Under the pieces are notes generated by a model. That model was not told the DNA's origin, ran no database searches, and saw nothing but the letters and a program-made list of their open reading frames with translations. Of a DNA stretch of 64,000 bases, positions 56,757 to 64,000 are shown piece by piece. Position numbers and translations under genes: made by a program. How positions within the stretch are numbered: the first letter of the stretch is position 1; every line of letters begins with the position of its first letter. Source of the stretch: Vibrio sp. RE86 (GTDB lineage: Bacteria; Pseudomonadota; Gammaproteobacteria; Enterobacterales; Vibrionaceae); the NCBI RefSeq assembly GCF_013114545.1, contig NZ_VTXI01000001.1, positions 406,215 to 470,214 of the forward strand. Reading direction: 5' to 3'.

Positions 56757-57449
56757 ATGCAATACTCCTCTGAAATTCAATCAATGTGCCCAATCCAACG
56801 TGGTGATCTGCATCGATCTGCGCCGATCCCTGTCGAAGGTGCCATGGTACGCCCTCAAGACGTTATCGCTATTTCTGGTTTAAGCCACGGGGTTGGTGCA
56901 TGTGCTCCTCAACAAGGCGCAGCCAAACTGACTCTCAATGTGAAAAGCGGCATTATCGAAGAAGCATTGGTTGAAACGATTGGTTGCTCAGGCATGACGC
57001 ACTCAGCTTCGATGGCTGCGGAGATCTTAACAGGGAAAACCATTCTAGAAGCGCTAAACACAGATTTAGTGTGTGATGCCATCAACGTTGCAATGCGAGA
57101 AATATTTCTTCAATTCGTTTACGGACGCACTCAATCTGCGTTTTCTCAAGATGGCTTGGAAATTGGAGCGGCATTAGAAGATTTGGGCAAAACTCAGCGT
57201 AGTCAGGTCGGCACCAGTTATGCGACCAAGGCAAAAGGAGTACGTTACATGGAGTTAGCGGAAGGGTATGTTACCAAGTTAGCTCTTGATGAAAACAATG
57301 AGGTGATTGGTTACCAATATTTAAACCTTGGAAAAATGATGGCGAACATTGAGAAGGGAATGAATCCTGAGGCATCAATGTCAGATGCAACTGGAACATA
57401 TGGCCGCTTCGAAGAAGCGAGCAGCACTGTTAACCCACGTCACGCTTAA
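56757..57449 (+). CDS. IscU/NifU-like iron-sulfur scaffold family protein
   Basis: A 230-residue protein with IscU-like segments: ETIGCSGMTHSASMAAEIL and TGKTILEAL recall the Cys-containing scaffold motif. Cysteines that could hold a cluster include those in SMCPIQRG, GACAPQQG and IGCSG. It always accompanies a GGGtGRT protein in the gene pairs I recall. Its role is unknown; it may build or insert a cluster for the partner. Translation appears controlled by the fluoride riboswitch upstream. 28 bp before the next gene. Confidence 0.8.
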   Translation: MQYSSEIQSMCPIQRGDLHRSAPIPVEGAMVRPQDVIAISGLSHGVGACAPQQGAAKLTLNVKSGIIEEALVETIGCSGMTHSASMAAEILTGKTILEALNTDLVCDAINVAMREIFLQFVYGRTQSAFSQDGLEIGAALEDLGKTQRSQVGTSYATKAKGVRYMELAEGYVTKLALDENNEVIGYQYLNLGKMMANIEKGMNPEASMSDATGTYGRFEEASSTVNPRHA

Positions 57450-57477
57450 CCTCAACGAAAAATTAAGGGTAACCATT

Positions 57478-58452
57478 ATGAATCTTCAAATCACTCAACT
57501 GCTTAATGAAATGAACTTCTCTAATATCGAACAAGCTCATCAATACTGTGAAAGCTTTGGTATCGACCCTAAGAAGTTAGTATTGGAAACACAACCTATC
57601 GCTTTCGACAACGCCTGTGACGCCTATACACTCGGAACGGCCTTAGCGTTGTTTCGTCACTCAGATAACGCCCAACAAGCAGCGCTCGCAATTGGTGAAG
57701 GGCTACAGGCGTTTACCAAGCCTGGCAGTGTCGCTGAGCAACGAGAAGTCGGGCTAGGCCATGGGGAACTTGCCGCGCGATTGTTAAATGAAGAAACTCA
57801 CTGTTTTGCGTTTTTAGCGGGCCACGAGTCGTTCGCTGCGGCAGAAGGGGCAATTAAGATTGCATTGAACGCGAATAAGTCTCGTGAAAACCCATTGAAA
57901 GTCATTTTGAATGGCTTGGGTAAAGATGCGGCTTATCTTATTTCGCGTATGAACGGGTTCACCTATGTCCGCACAGAGTTTGATTACCAAACCGGAGAAC
58001 TCATTGAGGTGGAACGCCGTCGCTTTTCACAAGGCGAGCGAGGTGAGATTCTTTGTTACGGCGCGGATGATGTGCGTGAAGGGGTGGCAATCATGCATCG
58101 TGAATCTGTTGATGTAAGTATCACAGGGAACTCGACTAACCCAACTCGATTCCAGCACCCTGTTGCAGGTATCTATAAATCTGAATGCAATACCCAAGGT
58201 AAAGTCTATTTTTCTGTCGCTTCAGGTGGCGGCACGGGACGTACTCTGCACCCTGACAATGTGGCTGCTGGCCCTGCATCTTATGGTATGACGGATACCA
58301 TGGGTAGAATGCACGCTGATGCTCAGTTTGCAGGCAGTTCGTCAGTGCCAGCTCACGTAGCAATGATGGGATTCATTGGTATGGGTAACAACCCAATGGT
58401 AGGGGCATCGGTCGCTTTGGCTGTCGCGGTAGATCAACAACTTCACCATTAA
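57478..58452 (+). CDS. GGGtGRT family protein
   Basis: A 324-residue protein of the family named for its motif, here SGGGTGRTLHP. Other marked segments are LGHGELAARLL, FLAGHESFAAAEGAIK, and the C-terminal FIGMGNNPMVGASVALAVAV. No reaction has been established to my knowledge. ATG 57478 has AAGGG upstream; the frame is open from 57385. It follows the scaffold-like gene and shares its riboswitch. It may be an enzyme with an iron-sulfur cluster sensitive to fluoride, or one used in fluoride tolerance; both are guesses. Confidence 0.85.
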   Translation: MNLQITQLLNEMNFSNIEQAHQYCESFGIDPKKLVLETQPIAFDNACDAYTLGTALALFRHSDNAQQAALAIGEGLQAFTKPGSVAEQREVGLGHGELAARLLNEETHCFAFLAGHESFAAAEGAIKIALNANKSRENPLKVILNGLGKDAAYLISRMNGFTYVRTEFDYQTGELIEVERRRFSQGERGEILCYGADDVREGVAIMHRESVDVSITGNSTNPTRFQHPVAGIYKSECNTQGKVYFSVASGGGTGRTLHPDNVAAGPASYGMTDTMGRMHADAQFAGSSSVPAHVAMMGFIGMGNNPMVGASVALAVAVDQQLHH

Positions 58453-58454
58453 GT

Positions 58455-59018
58455 TCAATCCTGAGGCGTTGGTTTGGTGTTTACCAATGCCTCAATCTCT
58501 TGGATATAGCCTGATTCAATGACGGCCAACTGTCTTAACAATGTATGAATATCCGCAATTAATGCCTGACTAAGCTGCGCGTAGTTTAGGCTCGTTATCA
58601 TATTTACCTTATGTTCAGAAGACGCGCAGTGTTTACTGATTTCGATCCATTTAGACTGCAATTCAGATACTTTTTCGGTCAAAGGCTCAATTGCTTTGGA
58701 CTCTTGTTGGATATGACCTAACAAGGTTTTTGATGCGGCTAGCTGTGCATCCATGCGTTCAGTATGAATGGAGTTATTAGATTGCCAAAGCGTTGCGATC
58801 TCTTGTTGACTAAACTCTTTCGACAGAAGTGGCCGGGTTTGATAAACGTGCAGTAATTGGTTAAAGCGGTGAGCGTGAACGTTATAGTTAAAATCGACTT
58901 CTTGTTGGAGTTTGAGGTAGCGATTCCAAGTTTTTTCTTCGCAATGGGCGCTATTTACCGGAAAAGGTAAAGTGATCATCGTAGCTGCCGTTATAGTGAC
59001 TATGTAGTGCCATATCAT
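58455..59018 (-). CDS. exported helical protein of unknown function
   Basis: A 187-residue protein with a likely signal (MIWHYIVTITAATMITLPFPVNSAHC) and a mostly helical mature part (LEEVSELQSKW-like coiled stretch). The start at 59018 is preferred because a signal follows and the upstream open frame to 59207 overlaps the divergent gene. No family recognised. Its stop is 2 bp from the GGGtGRT gene end, convergent. Confidence 0.6.
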   Translation of the reverse strand: MIWHYIVTITAATMITLPFPVNSAHCEEKTWNRYLKLQQEVDFNYNVHAHRFNQLLHVYQTRPLLSKEFSQQEIATLWQSNNSIHTERMDAQLAASKTLLGHIQQESKAIEPLTEKVSELQSKWIEISKHCASSEHKVNMITSLNYAQLSQALIADIHTLLRQLAVIESGYIQEIEALVNTKPTPQD

Positions 59019-59074
59019 GAGTATGGTTGCCGTTATGTTGATTCGATAAGTATAGGAAAAGATCTGAAGCGGAT

Positions 59075-59749
59075 ATGAAAAAGGTAATAATGATCGTCTT
59101 ACTACTCGTCGGTGTTGGTTGTGCTGCTGGTGGTTACTATATTTTTTACTACAAACCTCAACAAGATGCGCTTGCTCTAGAAGCTGCCGCGGAGGAAGAA
59201 GAAACAATCACGCCTCTTGAAATTATTGAAGAAGAAGAGGAAGCCACGCCAGTTAAAAAAGCGGTGACCGATTATTATGTGAGCCCACCCAAGTTGGGGG
59301 TACGTGAAATGCCAGACGTTAATGCGTTCGTTGAAAGTGTTGTTTACCGCGGCGATAAGCTTCATATATTAGAGCAACGCGATGGCTGGGGGCGTATATC
59401 GCCTTACTATGTGTATGAAGATGGTGGACCAGAAGTCGCAGAGTGGGTGCCGATGGAAGCACTACTTGAGGTAGCACCTACTATCACAAAGCAAGAGCGA
59501 AGAGAAACCGTGAGCCAGTACATTGAAAGCTCAGATGACTTTAAGCAGCATTTTGAGATGTTTATTAAAGCGACAGACAGTCTTCTTAAAGAAGGGACAT
59601 GTACCCCAGAAGACTTTGAAGAGACTCAAGGTTGGGTGCGCTCGGTGACATTCAATGAGCAAGACGCGTACTTTGTGTATTGTGGCGGATTGAAACAAGC
59701 CAACAAGATTTATCTTAACGTTCAAACAGGTAAAACTTTCTACCGTTAA
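59075..59749 (+). CDS. membrane-anchored SH3-like protein
   Basis: A 224-residue protein with one N-terminal membrane helix (MIVLLLVGVGCAAGGYYIF), a Glu-rich linker (AAAEEEETITPLEIIEEEEE), and a bacterial SH3-like domain (YYVSPPKLGVREMPDVNAFV ... LHILEQRDGWGRISPYY). The C-terminal part has two cysteines. SH3-like domains often bind peptidoglycan or metal. Function unknown; possibly envelope-associated. Confidence 0.75.
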   Translation: MKKVIMIVLLLVGVGCAAGGYYIFYYKPQQDALALEAAAEEEETITPLEIIEEEEEATPVKKAVTDYYVSPPKLGVREMPDVNAFVESVVYRGDKLHILEQRDGWGRISPYYVYEDGGPEVAEWVPMEALLEVAPTITKQERRETVSQYIESSDDFKQHFEMFIKATDSLLKEGTCTPEDFEETQGWVRSVTFNEQDAYFVYCGGLKQANKIYLNVQTGKTFYR

Positions 59750-59849
59750 CTCCCCTCTATTTCTGAAATATTAGCTTTTAGATCATTTTAGTTGTTTGGG
59801 ACATAGGGAAGACTTACTATCTTTATGTTCACTATTATTAGGCTAATCA

Positions 59850-60320
59850 ATGCTTCAGCGATTTACATCTTACATTTGGCTTTTAATGCTTGCGATGGTT
59901 ATTCCAACGCAGGCTTTTGGCTATTTGTTGCAAGCTGAAAATGAAGCTTCCGCAAGGCTCAATTACCGCATTGGTGGCGTTCTTCCTCAGTCTGCAGGGG
60001 ACTTCCAAGCTCTGTTTGACGAGGTTCGTCAAGATAAGCCTTCTGAGCCTGTTACTAAGTCTGATCTCTCGCAAGATTGGTTGGGCATCATCACTGCAAA
60101 TCGTTGGACGACGGTTTCGCGAACTTTTGACGAAAATGGCGGTGGTTCTACCTCTGAGCCAACCAGCTTCGAGCCTGAAGCAACGCCATTGTATCGTTTA
60201 TACAAACTTCCTATTGTTAGTTCGGTTTACCACAATGCCGAGCGTGATTCTTCTTATCGAATCTCCGGTTGGAAAGAATCGAATACCCTCTACGTCGCTC
60301 TAAACGGGCATTTTTCTTAA
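59850..60320 (+). CDS. exported protein of unknown function upstream of secD
   Basis: A 156-residue protein with signal (IWLLMLAMVIPTQAFG) and no recognised domain. The mature part is rich in Ser, Glu and Tyr. It precedes secD by 86 bp and may be transcribed with it. Confidence 0.65.
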   Translation: MLQRFTSYIWLLMLAMVIPTQAFGYLLQAENEASARLNYRIGGVLPQSAGDFQALFDEVRQDKPSEPVTKSDLSQDWLGIITANRWTTVSRTFDENGGGSTSEPTSFEPEATPLYRLYKLPIVSSVYHNAERDSSYRISGWKESNTLYVALNGHFS

Positions 60321-60406
60321 CTGTATTCCCTTATATAGACCGAAGAGTACTGCTCTTTTTCTACTGACAAAAAGTACAGAAGTTTCTGTGCGCTTGTAAA
60401 TTAAGA

Positions 60407-62263
60407 ATGCTAATGAAAAATAAACCTGTTAGACAGGCGAAATCTGCACGCCTAATGAATCACTACTCAGCGTGGAAATACATAGTGCTGATCGCTACGA
60501 TCATCATGCTGACGTTAAGTGCTATCCCCACTTGGTACGGTGAAAAACCGTCTATTCAAATCAGCACCGCAGAACAAACGGCAACGGGATCGCCGCTAAG
60601 TAGTGTGACGGAGCTAAGTCGTTATCTTGATCAGAGAGATATTCACCCAAGTAACATTAATCAACAAGGTGATGAAATTACGTTGGTGTTTGATGGTGAA
60701 ACTGAACAAACTCGTGCACGACAAGAGCTTGATAAGATCTTGTCTGAAGGCGACACCATTACCTTCTCTTACGTATCGGTTGCGCCAGCATGGTTGAGCG
60801 ATCTCGGTTTTAGCCCAATAAAACTAGGATTGGATTTACGCGGCGGTGTTCAATTCCTGCTGAACGTAGATATCGACAAAGCGTTTGAAGATCAGCGTAA
60901 CAGCCTTGTTGATGAAGTCCGTGATTTTTTACGCCAAGAACGTCTGCGCGGCGTACAAATCACAGCGGTAGGCTCTGAGGCGTTTGATGTAAAAGCGACC
61001 GCGAGTACTTCACTGACAGAAGTGAACCGTTTCCTAACCCAAAACTACCCAACATGGGAAGTAAAACGTCATTCAGATTACCTAGCAGTTAAGCCAACTC
61101 TGGAAAGTAAGAGCGAGTTCCAATCGGTCACGCTAAAACAGAACTTGAAGATCATGCGTGATCGAATAGAAGAGCTCGGCATTACTGAAGCGTTAGTCCA
61201 ACGTCAAGGGGAGCACAGCATCCGCATTGAGCTTCCAGGTGTTCAAGATCCGTCGTTAGCCAAAAATGTCATTGGTGCAACAGCAACACTGGCGTTCCAT
61301 GAAGCGCGCTCACCGTCTGATGGTAAAGCGTATGGCGATATTAGCCTAAAAGACAATGATGGCCGTGATGTGACATTAGCTAAACGCCCAGTGTTGACGG
61401 GTGAGCACATCATCAACGCGCGCGCAGGTATTGATAAAATGGGCTTCTCTGAGGTGAATATTTCACTCGATCATGCTGGTGGTAAGTTGATGAGTGATTT
61501 TTCAGCGACCCATATTGGTAAGCCAATGGCAACGGTATACCGTGAGTATACAACCAATGCGAAAGGGGAAACTGAGCGAAGCGAGAAAGTCATCAGCGTT
61601 GCGACGATTCAATCTCAGTTGGGTAGTCAGTTCCGTATTACAGGGGCAGGCTCGATGGAAGATGCGCAAAATCTAGCACTGTTGCTACGAGCTGGTTCAT
61701 TGACTGCGCCCGTCACGATTGTTGAAGAGCGTACAATCGGCGCCTCGCTTGGGGCAGAAAACATTGAAAACGGTTTTGCTGCACTGGCTCTTGGCCTTGC
61801 GATGACGTTGACCTTCATGGCGCTTTGGTACCGACGTTTAGGCTGGGTCGCAAATGTAGCTCTAGTGGTTAACATGGTGAGCTTGCTAGGTCTAATTGCC
61901 CTTCTACCGGGCGCTGTCCTAACGCTTCCTGGTATTGCGGGTCTTGTATTGACGGTCGGTATGGCGGTTGACACCAACGTGCTTATCTTTGAACGCATCA
62001 GAGATAAATTGTCAGAAGGTCGAACCTTCGCTCAATCTATTGATTTGGGTTTCAACAGTGCACTAAGCACTATCCTCGATGCAAACATCACTACGATGAT
62101 TACCGCTGTTGTACTTTACTCGATCGGTAATGGCCCAATTCAGGGTTTTGCATTAACACTGGGTCTCGGATTATTGACCAGCATGTTCAGTGGCGTGTTT
62201 GCGTCACGCGCAATTATTAACTTGGTTTGGGGACGCGACAGCCGTCGTGATGTGAGGGTTTAA
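60407..62263 (+). CDS. secD: protein translocase subunit SecD (second copy type)
   Basis: A 618-residue inner-membrane protein that uses proton motive force to help SecYEG translocate proteins. The typical LGLDLRGGVQFLLNVD is near the start of the large periplasmic domain, followed by six membrane helices including GLVLTVGMAVDTNVLIFERI. No yajC precedes it, unlike the main sec operon, so this is probably the additional vibrio chromosome-II copy. Two adjacent in-frame ATGs (60407, 60413). Confidence 0.95.
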   Translation: MLMKNKPVRQAKSARLMNHYSAWKYIVLIATIIMLTLSAIPTWYGEKPSIQISTAEQTATGSPLSSVTELSRYLDQRDIHPSNINQQGDEITLVFDGETEQTRARQELDKILSEGDTITFSYVSVAPAWLSDLGFSPIKLGLDLRGGVQFLLNVDIDKAFEDQRNSLVDEVRDFLRQERLRGVQITAVGSEAFDVKATASTSLTEVNRFLTQNYPTWEVKRHSDYLAVKPTLESKSEFQSVTLKQNLKIMRDRIEELGITEALVQRQGEHSIRIELPGVQDPSLAKNVIGATATLAFHEARSPSDGKAYGDISLKDNDGRDVTLAKRPVLTGEHIINARAGIDKMGFSEVNISLDHAGGKLMSDFSATHIGKPMATVYREYTTNAKGETERSEKVISVATIQSQLGSQFRITGAGSMEDAQNLALLLRAGSLTAPVTIVEERTIGASLGAENIENGFAALALGLAMTLTFMALWYRRLGWVANVALVVNMVSLLGLIALLPGAVLTLPGIAGLVLTVGMAVDTNVLIFERIRDKLSEGRTFAQSIDLGFNSALSTILDANITTMITAVVLYSIGNGPIQGFALTLGLGLLTSMFSGVFASRAIINLVWGRDSRRDVRV

Positions 62264-62265
62264 TC

Positions 62266-63168
62266 ATGGTCGAATTCTTTAAGCAACGTATCCGTCGTAT
62301 CCGTTATGTCACTAGCTTTGTTTCTATTGCGTTGATGGTTGTATCGGTGGCAATGTTAGCGCTCAACGGTCTGAACATGGGGTTAGATTTTACTGGCGGC
62401 ATGGTGACAGAAGTCAAAGTTGATAACAACGTGACACACAAGCAGCTCGTGGATGTCCTTCAACCTAAGTTAGGTGAGTTCACAAATGTAACGCGTTCGG
62501 ACCAAGCGGGGCGATGGGTGATTCGTTACCCGATCCCAGAACAGCAGCAAGAGTCGATTGACCTTAAGTCGACACTCGCTCCTATCTCACATGACGTCGA
62601 TGTGATTAGCAACAGCATGGTTGGCTCGCAGGTAGGTCAGGATCTTGTCGACCAAGGTGGTTTGGCATTGATGATCTCAATGCTATCCATTTTGGGTTAT
62701 TTATGTTTCCGTTTTGAGTGGCGTTTAGCGAGTGGCTCTTTACTTGCTCTATTGCACGATGTCGTTCTAGTGCTTGGCTTCTTTGCTGCAACTCAAATGG
62801 AGTTCAACCTGACGGTGTTTGCTGCAATCTTGGCAATTTTAGGTTATTCGCTCAATGACTCGATCATCATTGCGGACAGAATCAGAGAGTTACTGGTTGC
62901 AAAACAGTCACTTCCAACAGAAGAGATCAATGATCAAGCCGTTCTAGCGACGTTCTCAAGAACTATGGTGACATCAGGAACCACGTTAATGACGGTGTCT
63001 GCTCTTTGGGTCATGGGGGGAATTGCGCTTCAAGGGTTTGCGGTGGCTATGTTTATCGGAATTTTGTCCGGAACATGGTCTTCCATATCCATTGGCACGG
63101 TGTTGCCAGAATGGCTCAAGCTGGAGCCGAAACATTATCTACCTGTCGAGGTTGATGACGCGCCGTAA
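62266..63168 (+). CDS. secF: protein translocase subunit SecF
   Basis: A 300-residue partner of SecD, starting 2 bp after its stop. Typical parts are LNMGLDFTGGMVTEVKV in the first periplasmic loop and ILGYSLNDSIIIADRIRE in a later membrane helix. Six membrane helices. Forms the SecDF complex. Confidence 0.95.
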   Translation: MVEFFKQRIRRIRYVTSFVSIALMVVSVAMLALNGLNMGLDFTGGMVTEVKVDNNVTHKQLVDVLQPKLGEFTNVTRSDQAGRWVIRYPIPEQQQESIDLKSTLAPISHDVDVISNSMVGSQVGQDLVDQGGLALMISMLSILGYLCFRFEWRLASGSLLALLHDVVLVLGFFAATQMEFNLTVFAAILAILGYSLNDSIIIADRIRELLVAKQSLPTEEINDQAVLATFSRTMVTSGTTLMTVSALWVMGGIALQGFAVAMFIGILSGTWSSISIGTVLPEWLKLEPKHYLPVEVDDAP

Positions 63169-63175
63169 TACTAAA

Positions 63176-63204
63176 AAAGCCGCTTTTAATTAGCGGCTTT
63201 CTTT
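63176..63204 (+). terminator. terminator of secDF
   Basis: Stem AAAGCCGC / GCGGCTTT with a 9-nt loop, followed by CTTT; A-run on the other side makes it possibly bidirectional. Confidence 0.88.
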
Positions 63205-63802
63205 ATGGAGCGACAGCTCCACCCAAAGTTAGATTTGTGGGCCATTTCGTGATGCGATTACCACCCAAAAAAATATTACCTTTGACGGTCATCTTATCTG
63301 GGAATTCAGCGAGCTTAGAACCCCCGATGTAGAGATTGCCATCAACGACTAGTCCTTCAGGAAGTTTTTCAAGCGGTGTTCGTATTACACTCAGATCTCC
63401 CCGAACTCTGAAACGAGGAGGGAGGGAGGTTAGAGGGGTATCTGTAAAGTTAATATACCCACCCACTTTGATACCGTTTGGCCAACGTTTGATTTGCGAG
63501 CCGACTAAATTTGCGTAGCCTCTAATATTGACGCCTTTGGCAACACTCTTTAACTGGCTATCAGAGGCATCTAAGCTACCTTGAATTTCGATACCTTCAG
63601 GTAGCTTACGGATTGAGGTTTTAGCCATATTAAGGTTACCAGTGATAATGAGACCACCAGGCAATTCGGTATAGGGTTTATTTCTTAGGTCAAGGTTACC
63701 GTAATTATCTAAATGATTAAGTATACGGTACTGATTCAACGACTGTGATTGAACGCTAAAGCTGAAAGCTGCAAGTAAAATAAGTAAAGTGTAACGCAAC
63801 AT
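63203..63802 (-). CDS. exported protein of eight 20-residue repeats
   Basis: A 199-residue protein with a signal (MLRYTLLILLAAFSFSVQSQ) and about eight repeats of exactly 20 residues, of the form LPEGLVVDGNLYIGGSKLAE, which should stack into a leucine-rich-repeat or beta-solenoid surface. Probably a periplasmic or surface binding protein. No partner known. It is followed by the secDF terminator on the opposite strand. Confidence 0.75.
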   Translation of the reverse strand: MLRYTLLILLAAFSFSVQSQSLNQYRILNHLDNYGNLDLRNKPYTELPGGLIITGNLNMAKTSIRKLPEGIEIQGSLDASDSQLKSVAKGVNIRGYANLVGSQIKRWPNGIKVGGYINFTDTPLTSLPPRFRVRGDLSVIRTPLEKLPEGLVVDGNLYIGGSKLAEFPDKMTVKGNIFLGGNRITKWPTNLTLGGAVAP

Positions 63803-63869
63803 AATCGTTTCAAATTGGCTTTTTCAACACTATGGGTTCTATCGAATCTTTGGTCAATGTTCAGCAATC

Positions 63870-63971
63870 ATTAGAACGAAAAAAACGGGCATAGGAGCTA
63901 ATGCTTGTAAGTTAAGAAGCATTTAATACCTTTTTGAAGGCCTAGTCGCGTAGCGACTGGGCCTTCTTTTT
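63870..63971 (+). ncRNA. candidate small RNA ending at a strong terminator
   Basis: No gene on the plus strand here, yet a 14-bp terminator hairpin (63936-63949 with 63953-63966, loop GTA, T-run 63967-63971) is preceded by a second small hairpin ATGCTT / AAGCAT (63901-63906, 63917-63922). Such an arrangement fits a short regulatory RNA. No clear promoter was identified, so the start is a guess. Confidence 0.35.
63936..63971 (+). terminator. strong intrinsic terminator without an upstream gene
   Basis: A 14-bp stem (one T-G wobble), loop GTA, then TTTTT on the plus strand. Confidence 0.9.
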
Positions 63972-64000
63972 ACCGCTCGTGGATAACTTCTATCCCGCCT

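Noticed and set aside
58455..59207. 250-residue version of the exported helical protein
   Set aside because: The first 63 residues overlap the divergent SH3-like gene and read as non-coding; a signal begins at 59018.

Overview
The window looks like a piece of the second (smaller) chromosome of a Vibrio species with an inserted HP1/K139-type (P2-like) prophage. The Vibrio call rests on the gene order (murein lipoprotein, DEAD-box helicase, chemotaxis receptor, pstSCAB; thrS-infC-rpmI-rplT followed by an integron integrase of the IntIA/IntI4 type; phhAB; a second secDF pair). From memory these sets lie on chromosome II in V. cholerae. The placement is inference; no search was run.

Positions 1 to about 27.4 kb are the replication and late half of the prophage. 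In order: the 3' part of an HUH replication endonuclease (gpA), a cytosine-5 DNA methyltransferase split by an insertion sequence, a small unknown gene, an Ogr/Delta zinc-finger activator, leftward portal and terminase genes, then a rightward late operon (scaffold, capsid, small terminase, head and tail completion, sheath, tube, TraR/DksA-like, holin, SAR lysozyme, spanins, frameshifting tail chaperone, tape measure, baseplate, fibre, hub). int, the repressor and cox must lie to the left of the window. The late operon ends at a strong terminator, followed by 560 bp of non-coding DNA with a possible cos site and a small zinc-ribbon gene. The right attachment site should lie in or next to that stretch.

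The insertion (2828-5312) is a complete ISL3-type element: 23-bp inverted repeats (21 of 23 matching), an exact 8-bp target duplication, a DDE transposase and, upstream on the same strand, a D12-class adenine methyltransferase passenger with a C-terminal helix-turn-helix. It cut a cytosine methyltransferase gene that is otherwise intact.

From 27.6 to 64 kb the content is ordinary chromosome with regulatory points of interest. pstSCAB is a phosphate import operon with candidate Pho boxes. The curli locus has csgB, csgA and a gene in the csgC position on one strand and csgE, csgF and csgG divergent, with no csgD; it is followed by a diguanylate cyclase coupled to a periplasmic protein. The thrS leader has a hairpin that copies a tRNA-Thr anticodon arm, and infC starts with AUU. 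The integron integrase has no recognisable cassette array beside it. Phenylalanine hydroxylase and pterin dehydratase are adjacent, next to acetoacetyl-CoA synthetase. A CHASE-GGDEF-EAL protein has Fur-box-like sites over its start. Next comes an excellent fluoride riboswitch candidate in front of an IscU/NifU-like protein and a GGGtGRT protein, rather than a fluoride exporter. SecD/SecF and a secreted protein of eight 20-residue repeats complete the window.

No tRNA, rRNA or CRISPR array was seen. The strongest leads for something undescribed are the fluoride-switched GGGtGRT pair and the methyltransferase-carrying insertion sequence.
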